NCBI GenBank assembly: GCA_002721165.1
Contig: PBJS01000006.1
Span: forward strand, 1 to 23,266
Length of the DNA stretch: 23,266 nucleotides
Source: Legionellales bacterium
GTDB taxonomy: Bacteria > Pseudomonadota > Gammaproteobacteria > Eutrophobiales > Eutrophobiaceae
Direction: 5' to 3'
Position 1 is the stretch's first letter. Each line of letters begins with the position of its first letter. Of the stretch, positions 1 through 7,571 are shown piece by piece. Made by a program: the position numbers and the translations under genes. The notes beneath the pieces are model-generated. The model was not told the DNA's origin. It worked only from the letters and a program-made list of their open reading frames with translations, and ran no database searches.

Positions 1-2294
1 GAAGAAATTTCATTATCATCGCTGCTGTCAAGATCACCTACTTCAAGATCACCCACTTCAAGATCACCCACTTCAAGATCAAATTCGGTTTTCTCGAGTT
101 CATCAGTTTCTTTATCGTCTATTTCTAAGTTAACACTATTAACCTCTTCATCTTCAGGAACACTAAGATCAATTTCAAAATCATCCTGACTAGATTCGCT
201 TATTTCTTTTTCAGACCCTTCGTCTTCGTCTGTAGCTGGAAGTTCGATATCGATACTTAGATCATCATCTTTACCGACAACCATTGTTTCATCTTCACTA
301 CCATCATCAGCAATCGACAGAGGGCTATCTGTCATTTCTTTCCACATGGTTACAGTTTTATCCCATGTTTCGCCTGAATTACCGAATTTATCATTCACAA
401 CTCTGGCAGTTTTTTCGTACTCTCCTTCGTTGCCCGAGTTATAAAATACCTCTAACAATTTTAGATGTAATTCTTCGTTATTTGGATCATTTTGAATTCC
501 ACGACGAACCGATTTTTCCGCTTCATCGTATTGTTCAAATGCAATATAAGTGTTGACCTCGTCAATTGAGAACTCTGCTGACTGCTCTTGTTCAGACGGT
601 TCATCATCGGTCAGTTGAGCTTCTTGTACCGCAATAATTGTTTCATCTTCGCTACCAATCGCATCCTCTGAGCTTTGAGTCGCTGCTGCATCATCCATTA
701 ATCCCGTAACTTCCTTATTAATTTCAGCAAGTTCATCGTCATCAATTGGCTCAATAACAACTGTTTCAGCAGGTTCCTTTCTGAATCGTAACAATACAAG
801 CAAGAGTAGTAGTATAGCGAGAAGCGCTAAACCAAACTTACTCATAAGGATATTTTTAACTTTACTAATTATCGATTCAAATGGACTGAGTACTTCTTGA
901 ACTAATGCTGCATCACGTTTTACTGATTCTGTATATTCTTCGTCTTTTGCAGATGACTCAGAAATTTCTTCAGCCGCTTCAGTTTCTGCGACGACTTCTT
1001 CTTCAAACGGATCGAGTTCAGTTTCTGCGACGACTTCTTCTTCAAACGGATCGAGTTCAGTTTCTGTAGTATCTTTAACGGTAGTTTCATCTGTTACAGG
1101 TTCATTTAAGATATCTGGTGATGCTGCTTCCACCTCACCATCTTCTTGAATTGTAGATGTATCAGCTTTAGCGGCTAATTGTGTTTGATATGCCGCTAAT
1201 TCATCATCTTTTAGATTTAGTAATGGCTGGAGTTGAGCGACAAGTGTTTCCAGTTCTTTTAGTCTGGCTTTAAGTTCAATGTTTTCTTGAGTTAATGTTT
1301 CTATAGTTTCTTCTGCTACTAATAAATCATTTGATTTAGTTGGCTCAGATTCTCCCGTCTCTTGTGTGGCTTGTGCGCCATCGTCTGCAACAACTAACCT
1401 TAACTCGGGATCGGCTTGCTCAATTTCATTTGTTACTTCGTTTTTTTGCTTGTCGACATCAATTTCATTAACTAGCTGTGTTTGTTCATTTGAAACAGCG
1501 CCTTCCTCGAATATAACATCACCCCAAGCAGCATGCTGTGATCGAACTTTTCTACGTGCTTCGGCTGCAGTTAATTCATATATGGCAGCTTCATCAGGTA
1601 TGTCGAGAACATACCCTCCTTTCAGCCCATTAATATTTTGATTAATAAATGCCTCTGGATTAGCTCTATAAATAGCCATCATCATCTGATCTAAACTAAT
1701 TGATTTGTCAGGGCGTGTTTTGTATGCAATCTCAGATAAAGTATCAGCTCTTACTGTCGGCCCATAATTACCGCCTACATAATTTGTAATTTGCGAAGGG
1801 GTTTTGGATTGCTCAGAAGTATATTCAGTGGTTGAGTCTTGAATTGTACTTACTGCAACTTCCTCGGTGTTTACAGTATTCTCCATTCTTGTGCGGAAGT
1901 CATAAGATGGGGGATCAAGTAGAATAGTATACTCACGTAATATACGACCATTCGCCCATGTTGCCTCAATTAAAAAATTTAAAAAGGGTTCCTGAATAGC
2001 TGCTTGTGTCGATATACTTATATAATCATCACCATCATCAACCGAACGACGTAAATTAAACTTTAATTTACTTAGGCTAAAGGGACGATCAATACCGGCT
2101 TTTGCAAAAGCATTACTGTCAGCTAAACCAATTTTAAGAGAATCAAGGTCATCAGGAGATGGTGATAGTAGCTCAATTTTACCATCTAGAGGCTGGTTTA
2201 AAGCTGAATTTACGACAACATCGCCCAAACCAAGCGCGTATACGACGACTGGGCTCAGAAACAGAAAGGCGATTGTAGATAAAAAGCGTTTCAT
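1..2294 (-). CDS. fimV: FimV-like polar hub / pilus assembly protein, C-terminus beyond window
   Basis: The minus-strand frame stays open from an ATG at 2294 to the left edge (764 codons), so the gene is partial at its C-terminus. FimV proteins are inner-membrane polar hubs that bind peptidoglycan and are needed for type IV pilus function and twitching. Seen in order: a signal peptide (residues 1-22, ending VVVYALG); the FimV N-terminal region with LGLGDVVVNSALNQPLDG just after it; a LysM-like stretch around 171-231 (ADTLSEIAYKTRP, then YVLDIPD); a coiled coil about 323-368; one transmembrane helix about 485-503; then a very acidic cytoplasmic part with TPR-like sequence about 573-625. This architecture is typical of FimV. 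It lies 43 bases downstream of asd, as in Pseudomonas. The acidic parts contain two tandem repeats, listed separately. No strong ribosome binding site precedes the ATG. The identification rests on architecture and synteny, since FimV sequence is poorly conserved. Confidence 0.88.
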   Translation of the reverse strand, partial: MKRFLSTIAFLFLSPVVVYALGLGDVVVNSALNQPLDGKIELLSPSPDDLDSLKIGLADSNAFAKAGIDRPFSLSKLKFNLRRSVDDGDDYISISTQAAIQEPFLNFLIEATWANGRILREYTILLDPPSYDFRTRMENTVNTEEVAVSTIQDSTTEYTSEQSKTPSQITNYVGGNYGPTVRADTLSEIAYKTRPDKSISLDQMMMAIYRANPEAFINQNINGLKGGYVLDIPDEAAIYELTAAEARRKVRSQHAAWGDVIFEEGAVSNEQTQLVNEIDVDKQKNEVTNEIEQADPELRLVVADDGAQATQETGESEPTKSNDLLVAEETIETLTQENIELKARLKELETLVAQLQPLLNLKDDELAAYQTQLAAKADTSTIQEDGEVEAASPDILNEPVTDETTVKDTTETELDPFEEEVVAETELDPFEEEVVAETEAAEEISESSAKDEEYTESVKRDAALVQEVLSPFESIISKVKNILMSKFGLALLAILLLLLVLLRFRKEPAETVVIEPIDDDELAEINKEVTGLMDDAAATQSSEDAIGSEDETIIAVQEAQLTDDEPSEQEQSAEFSIDEVNTYIAFEQYDEAEKSVRRGIQNDPNNEELHLKLLEVFYNSGNEGEYEKTARVVNDKFGNSGETWDKTVTMWKEMTDSPLSIADDGSEDETMVVGKDDDLSIDIELPATDEDEGSEKEISESSQDDFEIDLSVPEDEEVNSVNLEIDDKETDELEKTEFDLEVGDLEVGDLEVGDLDSSDDNEIS
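31..80 (-). repeat. 15-base in-frame tandem repeat in fimV (about 3.3 copies)
   Basis: The unit agatcacccacttca (plus strand) occurs at 31-45, 46-60 and 61-75, followed by a partial copy, agatc, at 76-80. The first copy differs at one base. On the coding strand each unit encodes Asp-Leu-Glu-Val-Gly, so copy number change would not shift the frame. It lies in the acidic cytoplasmic region of FimV. Confidence 0.95.
982..1059 (-). repeat. Perfect 39-base in-frame duplication in fimV
   Basis: Positions 982-1020 and 1021-1059 are identical and directly adjacent. Each encodes the 13 residues ETELDPFEEEVVA, in the acidic periplasmic linker between the coiled coil and the transmembrane helix. Perfect identity at the DNA level, including third codon positions, indicates a recent slippage or duplication event. 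Confidence 0.95.
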
Positions 2295-2337
2295 AAGAAC
2301 TTGCTAATATACATTATAATTATGAGTTAAATATATA

Positions 2338-3408
2338 CTATATGTAGCTTTTTACCAGAATTTCAGCTATTTGGACGGAATTAAGGGCAGCGCCTTTTCG
2401 GAGATTATCCGCTACCACCCACATATTTAGCCCCCGGGGATGAGAGATATCCTCCCTAATTCTCCCTACAAAAACGGGGTCTGTGCCAGCAGCCTCGGTA
2501 ACAGCGGTCGGATAACCACCGTCCTCATGCGAATCAATCACAGTCACTCCTGGCATTTCTTCCAGTAATTTTCTGGCGGTTTTAACATCAATTTTTTCTT
2601 TAGTTTCAATATGTACTGCTTCTGAATGTCCATGATATACAGGTACTCTAACGGCAGTCGGATTCACTAAAATTGAATCATCCTCAAAAATCTTTTGTGT
2701 CTCCCAGACCATTTTCATCTCTTCTTTCGTGTATCCGTTATCCTGAAATGCATCAATATGAGGTAAAACGTTACATGCAATTTGTTTTGGATAGACAGTA
2801 GATGATACGAGCGGATTATTCGCTCGTATTATTGACGTGATTTGATTATAGGGAAATCGCTCATCGATTATTTGAAGCGCTTGGTTGTTAAGTTCATCAA
2901 CTGCTGCCTGACCCGTTCCCGATACAGCCTGATAGGTACATACATTAATACGTTCAATCCCTACCGCATCATAGATTGGCTTTAATGCCACTAACATCTG
3001 AATGGTTGAACAATTTGGATTGGCGATGATGCCTCTATTTTTATAATCGCCAATAGCATGGGGGTTTACCTCGCTCACAACTAACGGGATATCATCTTCA
3101 TAACGAAATTTTGAGGTGTTATCAATCACAACACATCCGGCATCAACTGCCTTTGGTGCATAGATAGCAGAAACAGATGCGCCTGGCGAGAAAAGCCCTA
3201 TCTCGGCTAAATTAAAATCAAAAGTTTCCAGATCGCCGATAACCAGTTCACTATCCTTAAATGGTATGCGTGTTCCAACAGAACGACTGCTGGCTAAAGC
3301 ATAAACCTTATCAACAGGAAAATTACGTTCCTCTAAAATTGATAACATGGTTCTGCCAACCATACCTGTCGCGCCAACAACGGCAACATTGTATTTTTTT
3401 TCTGTCAT
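2338..3408 (-). CDS. asd: Aspartate-semialdehyde dehydrogenase
   Basis: Converts aspartyl-4-phosphate to aspartate semialdehyde with NADPH, the branch point to lysine/diaminopimelate, threonine and methionine; a cytoplasmic dimer. The 356-residue product begins MTEKKYNVAVVGATGMVG, with the dinucleotide-binding loop at residues 11-18. The active-site cysteine is Cys133 in ANPNCST. VRVPVYHGHSEAVHIE near 253-268 holds the conserved Arg254 and the likely catalytic base His261. The C-terminal sequence resembles the asd2 group that pseudomonads carry downstream of leuB more than the longer E. coli enzyme. It starts at an ATG 32 bases after the leuB stop and lies 43 bases before fimV, so the three probably form one transcript. 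Asd works directly upstream of the DapC/DapD steps encoded at 5159-7199. Confidence 0.97.
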   Translation of the reverse strand: MTEKKYNVAVVGATGMVGRTMLSILEERNFPVDKVYALASSRSVGTRIPFKDSELVIGDLETFDFNLAEIGLFSPGASVSAIYAPKAVDAGCVVIDNTSKFRYEDDIPLVVSEVNPHAIGDYKNRGIIANPNCSTIQMLVALKPIYDAVGIERINVCTYQAVSGTGQAAVDELNNQALQIIDERFPYNQITSIIRANNPLVSSTVYPKQIACNVLPHIDAFQDNGYTKEEMKMVWETQKIFEDDSILVNPTAVRVPVYHGHSEAVHIETKEKIDVKTARKLLEEMPGVTVIDSHEDGGYPTAVTEAAGTDPVFVGRIREDISHPRGLNMWVVADNLRKGAALNSVQIAEILVKSYI

Positions 3409-3440
3409 GATTTATACATTAATACATTTTAATAAATTAT

Positions 3441-4529
3441 TTAGACCAACAAAGCTGATAAAGTTTTAACTACTGCATCACCCATCTCATCAGTTCCCAC
3501 ACATGTCATGCCATCAGAATGGATATCTTTTGTCCTAAAACCATCCGTCAACACCTGACTAACCGCTTGTTCTAATATATTGGCTAATTTGTCTTCGCCC
3601 AATGAATATTTCAATAGCATCGATAACGACAAAATAGTCGCCAAGGGGTTTGCAATATTTTGACCGGCAATATCCGGAGCAGAGCCATGTACCGGTTCAT
3701 ACATACCTTTACCATCACTGGCTAATGATGCTGAAGGTAACATACCAATTGACCCAGTAAGCATAGACGCAAGGTCCGATAAAATATCTCCAAACATATT
3801 TGTCGTTAGAATAACATCGAATTGCTTTGGTGCTCTCACCAACTGCATCGAAGCATTATCTATATACATATGCTGCAACTCGACTTCTGGAAAATCTTTA
3901 GCCACCTCAGTAACAATTTCCCGCCATAACTCTGTTGCCTCCAGTACATTTGCTTTATCGACTGAACACAAACGACCTTGGCGCTTACTTGCAGTCTCAA
4001 ATGCAACCATTGCGATACGTTTAATCTCACTTTCATTATAAACAAGCGTATTAAAACCCTCACGTTGTCCATCATCGAGTTTTCTAATACCCCGAGGATT
4101 ACCAAAGTAAATGCCCCCGGTAAGCTCTCGAACTATCATCAAATCAAGACCACTAACAACTTCTTCCTTCAATGTAGATGCTTGTGCTAATTGTGGAAAT
4201 AAAAAGGCGGGGCGTAAATTAGCAAAAAGTGAAAGTTCAGCACGAATTGCCAATAACCCTCTCTCAGGGCGAAGCTCGCGATCAATTGATTCCCACTTAG
4301 GACCGCCGACAGAACCCATCAGGATAGCTGTTGCTTCATTCGCCTTTTTTAATGTCTCTTCAGGCAAAGGAACGCCACTTTCATCGATAGCGCTACCGCC
4401 AATTAATCCGTGGTCTATTTGAACACCTAGCTGACTTTCAGTATTGAGAAATGATAATATTTTCTCAGCCTGAGCGACAATTTCTGGTCCAACGCCATCA
4501 CCAGATAAAATCAAAATTTTCTTAGTCAT
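3441..4529 (-). CDS. leuB: 3-isopropylmalate dehydrogenase
   Basis: Oxidises and decarboxylates 3-isopropylmalate with NAD+ in leucine synthesis; a cytoplasmic homodimer. With the ATG at 4529 the protein has 362 residues, close to the family norm of about 360. It shows GDGVGPE (10-16), RELTGGIYFG (134-143), Lys192, Asp224 and the metal-binding signature NMFGDILSDLASM (244-256, with Asp248 and Asp252), then EPVHGSAPDIAG (278-289). The start is uncertain: an in-frame GTG at 4604 has a good AGGA ribosome site but adds 25 residues (via an ATG at 4556) that lie before the family's usual N-terminus, whereas the ATG at 4529 has only a distant AGGA. I prefer 4529 on homology. leuC and leuD, usually just upstream, are absent: a divergent unrelated gene lies there. 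First gene of leuB-asd-fimV. Confidence 0.95.
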   Translation of the reverse strand: MTKKILILSGDGVGPEIVAQAEKILSFLNTESQLGVQIDHGLIGGSAIDESGVPLPEETLKKANEATAILMGSVGGPKWESIDRELRPERGLLAIRAELSLFANLRPAFLFPQLAQASTLKEEVVSGLDLMIVRELTGGIYFGNPRGIRKLDDGQREGFNTLVYNESEIKRIAMVAFETASKRQGRLCSVDKANVLEATELWREIVTEVAKDFPEVELQHMYIDNASMQLVRAPKQFDVILTTNMFGDILSDLASMLTGSIGMLPSASLASDGKGMYEPVHGSAPDIAGQNIANPLATILSLSMLLKYSLGEDKLANILEQAVSQVLTDGFRTKDIHSDGMTCVGTDEMGDAVVKTLSALLV

Positions 4530-4712
4530 ATGTTGATCAATTATGTTCCTAGACATATTTTTTGAAAAAGTACGCAAGCATACATCTATGTCATAAAAAG
4601 TCACGTATTTCCTATGCTTTTACTCTAATAACGGGACATATTTTACGACTTAGATAATCTTTTTGTAATGAATCAAGTATACAAGAAAACGGAAAAAAAA
4701 TTGCATGTCTGC

Positions 4713-4742
4713 TTGGGATTGACAAGGTTGATACCGTATAAT
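4713..4742 (+). promoter_or_regulatory. Possible sigma70-type promoter for the 4803 gene
   Basis: TATAAT at 4737-4742 matches the -10 consensus exactly. TTGGGA at 4713-4718 sits 18 bases upstream as a fair -35. A perfect TTGACA at 4719-4724 is only 12 bases from the -10, too close to pair with it. The predicted transcript would begin near 4750, about 50 bases before the ATG at 4803. Motif evidence only. Confidence 0.45.
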
Positions 4743-4802
4743 AAATAATCTCGAATTAATTTTCACGCAACGTAATACAAGCCCAGTTTTGGGGGTAAAA
4801 AA

Positions 4803-5087
4803 ATGAGTCTCATTGAACAAAAAATGCATCAAGTATATAAGATCCCATTATACAGAGAATCAGATCTCAATAGACTTCGGTGGCTAGGGGGGTTAACTAT
4901 TATCCTTGGCGCCATACTACGCTCAAGTAAATTTCCACCAGAATATGATTTTGCTACAACTATTATCGGCATAACATGTTTTATGGTTGTTGCTTATTTT
5001 GAAAAAGACAAGGTTTATTTAACTGTATTTTTGGTGACTTTGGTGATATTAACAGCTGGATTAATTGGTATACTGATCGATCACTGA
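4803..5087 (+). CDS. Small integral membrane protein of unknown function
   Basis: I do not recognise this 94-residue protein. It has a short charged N-terminus (about residues 1-27, ending ESDLNRLRWL), then three hydrophobic stretches: about 28-40 (GGLTIILGAILRS, short), 50-66 (FATTIIGITCFMVVAYF) and 72-91 (VYLTVFLVTLVILTAGLIG). Between the last two is the charged segment EKDKV. It has no signal-peptide cleavage site and no enzymatic motif. The start is supported by a GGGGG ribosome binding site 7-8 bases before the ATG and by a promoter-like sequence further upstream. It is divergent from leuB and lies 71 bases before dapC in the same direction, so it could be cotranscribed with the dap genes, but nothing in the protein points to lysine synthesis. 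That it is a real gene is moderately sure; its function is unknown. Confidence 0.7.
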   Translation: MSLIEQKMHQVYKIPLYRESDLNRLRWLGGLTIILGAILRSSKFPPEYDFATTIIGITCFMVVAYFEKDKVYLTVFLVTLVILTAGLIGILIDH

Positions 5088-5137
5088 AAAGTTAATTATT
5101 AAATATCATAATATGCTCTTCAAAAATTAATAAAAAT

Positions 5138-5151
5138 AAGTTATTTAACTT
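5138..5151. repeat. Perfect 6-2-6 dyad just upstream of dapC
   Basis: AAGTTA-TT-TAACTT forms a perfect inverted repeat ending 7 bases before the dapC ATG, where a ribosome binding site would normally be; no Shine-Dalgarno sequence is present there. It could be an operator or a weak hairpin, but the surrounding 5088-5158 stretch is so AT-rich that short dyads are expected by chance. Confidence 0.4.
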
Positions 5152-5158
5152 TCTTTAG

Positions 5159-6361
5159 ATGAATCCTGAACTGGCAAAACTTAATAGTTACCCTTTTGAG
5201 AAACTAAAAGAATTGCTTTGCAATATTGATATTGATACTAAAAAATCAGCAATATCAATGGCAATTGGTGAGCCAAAGCATCAAACACCAAAATTTATAA
5301 TAGAAGAATTAGAATCAAATCTCACTGGTATAGCAACATATCCAACAACTCGTGGTACCAATGAATTAAAAACGACAATTATTAATTGGCTGTGCCAACG
5401 CTTCAAACTTGATAGAGAAACATTAAACGAAGAAAAAAATATTTTGCCTGTTAATGGTACTAGAGAAGCCCTTTTTTCCATTGCACAAACCATAGTGAAT
5501 AAAGCAACTGTGAATCCTATTGTTATATTACCTAATCCTTTTTACCAAATTTATGAAGGAGCAGCTTTACTTGCAGGCGCAGAACCTTATTATTTAAATT
5601 GTACTGAAGAAAATAACTACATTCCTGATTTATCACAGATCCCAACAAAAATATGGGAACGTTGCCAACTATTTTATTTATGTTCGCCGGGTAACCCAAG
5701 TGGGGCTGTGATTGACTTTAATTTTGCAAAAGAGCTGATGAGATTTGCTGATAAATATAATTTCGTTATCGCCTCTGATGAATGTTATTCAGAGATTTAT
5801 CATAATGAAGAACAACCGCCAATAAGCCTACTTGAGTATGCAACAAACCTTGGTAACTCTGAATATAAGCGCTGCCTAATATTTCATAGCCTATCCAAAC
5901 GATCGAATGTGCCTGGACTTCGTTCAGGATTCGTTGCAGGGGATAGTGAATTAATCGAAAATTTTTATCGCTACAGAACTTATCATGGTTGTGCGATGCC
6001 CTTACATGTGCAGAAAGCGAGTATTGCTGCTTGGAGTAATGAAGAACATGTAAAGAAAAATCGAGATATATATAGAATAAAATTCTTGAAAGTTTGCAGT
6101 GAATTAAACTCTGTTTTACCCATGACCCCGCCTTCTGGTGGTTTTTACTTGTGGCCTAAATTACCCTGCTCTGATTTAGACTTTGCAAGAGAACTATATA
6201 AAAGTGAAAATGTCGAAGTTCTGCCTGGTTCATATCTATCTCGTAGTGTTGATAATATAAACCCAGGAGACAATCGAGTCCGTATTGCTTTGGTTGCAGA
6301 GACCGATATATGTGTCGAGGCTGCAAAACGAATTAAAAGATTTATTAAAAATATACATTAA
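5159..6361 (+). CDS. dapC: Succinyldiaminopimelate transaminase
   Basis: PLP-dependent aminotransferase of fold type I that transfers an amino group from glutamate to N-succinyl-2-amino-6-ketopimelate in the succinylase branch of DAP/lysine synthesis. The 400-residue protein has IGEPKHQTP near 36-44, YPTTRGTNEL (61-70), LPVNGTREALF (96-106), SPGNPSG (176-182), SDECYSEIYH (206-215, with Asp207 for the PLP ring nitrogen), SLSKRSNVPGLRSGF (244-258, Schiff-base Lys247) and the carboxylate-binding arginine in NRVRIAL (about Arg375). The N-terminus, LNSYPFEKLKELL, matches the start of the proteobacterial DapC group, so ATG 5159 is well supported although no Shine-Dalgarno sequence precedes it. It is followed after 16 bases by dapD, which makes the next-earlier pathway step. 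DapC rather than another AspC-like transaminase is favoured by both sequence and neighbour. Confidence 0.93.
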   Translation: MNPELAKLNSYPFEKLKELLCNIDIDTKKSAISMAIGEPKHQTPKFIIEELESNLTGIATYPTTRGTNELKTTIINWLCQRFKLDRETLNEEKNILPVNGTREALFSIAQTIVNKATVNPIVILPNPFYQIYEGAALLAGAEPYYLNCTEENNYIPDLSQIPTKIWERCQLFYLCSPGNPSGAVIDFNFAKELMRFADKYNFVIASDECYSEIYHNEEQPPISLLEYATNLGNSEYKRCLIFHSLSKRSNVPGLRSGFVAGDSELIENFYRYRTYHGCAMPLHVQKASIAAWSNEEHVKKNRDIYRIKFLKVCSELNSVLPMTPPSGGFYLWPKLPCSDLDFARELYKSENVEVLPGSYLSRSVDNINPGDNRVRIALVAETDICVEAAKRIKRFIKNIH

Positions 6362-6377
6362 ATCAAAAGGTATAAAA

Positions 6378-7199
6378 ATGGATAACATAGAAGATTTTAT
6401 TAATGAGCAATTTGATAAACGATCAGAAATTAATTCTAGTGAAGATAATAATGAGCTAAAAAATACAGTAAAAAATATTATTCAAAAATTGGATAATGGA
6501 GAATTAAGGATAGCAGAAAAAATTAACGGTAAATGGATTGTAAATCAATGGTTAAAAAAAGCTGTGTTACTCTCATTTATTCTCGATGAAAATACTGTAA
6601 TTCAAGGTAGCCATGCTAATTATTTTGATAAAATTACAAATAAATTTTTTGATTATAACGAAGCTGACTTTATCAAAACTGGAGCTCGTGTTGTACCGAC
6701 AGCTATTGTGAGACATGGTAGTTTTATTGGTAAAAATGTAGTACTAATGCCAAGTTTTGTAAATATCGGTGCTTATGTTGATAGCGGAACCATGGTTGAC
6801 ACCTGGGCAACGGTTGGTTCGTGTGCACAAATTGGAAAAAATGTTCACTTGTCCGGTGGTGTTGGAATTGGTGGAGTCCTTGAACCATTACAAGCAAATC
6901 CGACAATCATTGAAGACAACTGTTTTATTGGTGCTCGCTCAGAAGTCGTAGAAGGTGTAATTGTAGGACAAGGTTCGGTTATTTCTATGGGGGTTTATAT
7001 AGGACAAAGCACGCGAATTTATGATCGTAGTACAGGAGAAATTACGTATGGATTCATTCCGCCAGGCTCTGTTGTAGTTTCAGGGAATTTACCGTCAAAA
7101 GATGGGAAATACAGTCTTTACTGCGCGGTCATTGTAAAAACAGTTGATGAAAAAACACTAAGTAAGGTTGGAATTAACGAAATCTTGCGTGATTTATAA
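6378..7199 (+). CDS. dapD: 2,3,4,5-tetrahydropyridine-2,6-dicarboxylate N-succinyltransferase
   Basis: Transfers succinyl from succinyl-CoA to tetrahydrodipicolinate, committing it to the succinylase route to DAP and lysine. The protein has 273 residues, as in E. coli (274). An N-terminal helical domain (about 1-100, with KWIVNQWLKKAVLLSF at 52-67) is followed by a left-handed beta helix of hexapeptide repeats (about 105-235) containing MVDTWATVGSCAQIGKNVHL. The catalytic residues known from the family, Asp141 and Glu189, are both present. The C-terminus NLPSKDGKYSLYCAVIVK is near-invariant in the family. The ATG at 6378 has AAAAGG 7 bases upstream and gives the family's usual N-terminus; the frame is open further upstream inside dapC, but that extension is not homologous. 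Second gene of dapC-dapD-arsC-like. Confidence 0.97.
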   Translation: MDNIEDFINEQFDKRSEINSSEDNNELKNTVKNIIQKLDNGELRIAEKINGKWIVNQWLKKAVLLSFILDENTVIQGSHANYFDKITNKFFDYNEADFIKTGARVVPTAIVRHGSFIGKNVVLMPSFVNIGAYVDSGTMVDTWATVGSCAQIGKNVHLSGGVGIGGVLEPLQANPTIIEDNCFIGARSEVVEGVIVGQGSVISMGVYIGQSTRIYDRSTGEITYGFIPPGSVVVSGNLPSKDGKYSLYCAVIVKTVDEKTLSKVGINEILRDL

Positions 7200-7208
7200 C
7201 TAGTATTT

Positions 7209-7556
7209 ATGTCTGAAATTACTTTATATGGCATAAAAAACTGTGATAACGTAAAAAAATCCCGTAAATGGTTAGATAAGAATTCTGTCGAATATGCCTA
7301 TCATGATTTTCGTTTAGATGGTATAGAAAAATCTTTGATTGAAGAATTTCTAAAAAATATTGAAGTACGACTGCTGATAAATAAACGGAGTACTAGCTGG
7401 AAAAAATTACCTGATAAAGAAAAAACCATAAGGACAAAATCTGAATTAGTTGGACTACTACTAAAAAATCCTACAATTATAAAACGCCCTATAATCAAAT
7501 CAAAAAATATCTATTTTATTGGCTATGACGAGGAAAAATTTAAATTATTAAAATAA
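7209..7556 (+). CDS. ArsC/Spx-family thioredoxin-fold protein (YffB-like)
   Basis: A 115-residue protein of the ArsC/Spx fold. YGIKNCDNVKKSRKWLDKN (7-25) is the diagnostic N-terminus, with a single cysteine, Cys12, rather than a CxxC pair. INKRSTSWKKL (57-67) and NPTIIKRPII (86-95) are the other family hallmarks. It resembles E. coli YffB, which sits next to dapE; the family's cellular function is not established, and I do not call it an arsenate reductase because the arsenate-resistance context is absent. It starts 9 bases after the dapD stop with no clear ribosome binding site, suggesting translational coupling. The recurrence of this family beside dap genes hints at a link to DAP metabolism, but dapE itself is not in the window. 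Its stop lies 15 bases from the convergent glmM stop, overlapping a short AT-only dyad. Confidence 0.85.
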   Translation: MSEITLYGIKNCDNVKKSRKWLDKNSVEYAYHDFRLDGIEKSLIEEFLKNIEVRLLINKRSTSWKKLPDKEKTIRTKSELVGLLLKNPTIIKRPIIKSKNIYFIGYDEEKFKLLK

Positions 7557-7571
7557 TAATCTGCCTAACTT

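Noticed and set aside
284..1641. Plus-strand open frames at 284-556 and 1366-1641
   Set aside because: Antisense shadows of fimV, whose frame is continuous and shows signal peptide, LysM-like, transmembrane and TPR-like regions.
4719..4742. TTGACA (4719-4724) paired with TATAAT (4737-4742) as a consensus promoter
   Set aside because: The spacer would be only 12 bases, too short for sigma70; TTGGGA at 4713 gives 18 instead.
4650..4832. Minus-strand open frame of 60 codons between leuB and the small membrane gene
   Set aside because: It overlaps the start of the better-supported plus-strand gene, has no ribosome site, and its translation shows no domain.
6285..6377. Extended dapD start inside dapC
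   Set aside because: The extra 31 residues overlap the dapC 3' end and are unlike any DapD; ATG 6378 has a good AAAAGG site and gives the family N-terminus.
7542..7556. TTATTA-AAA-TAATAA dyad at the end of the ArsC-like gene as a terminator
   Set aside because: The stem is A-T only and has no proper T run, so it is too weak to call a terminator in such AT-rich DNA.
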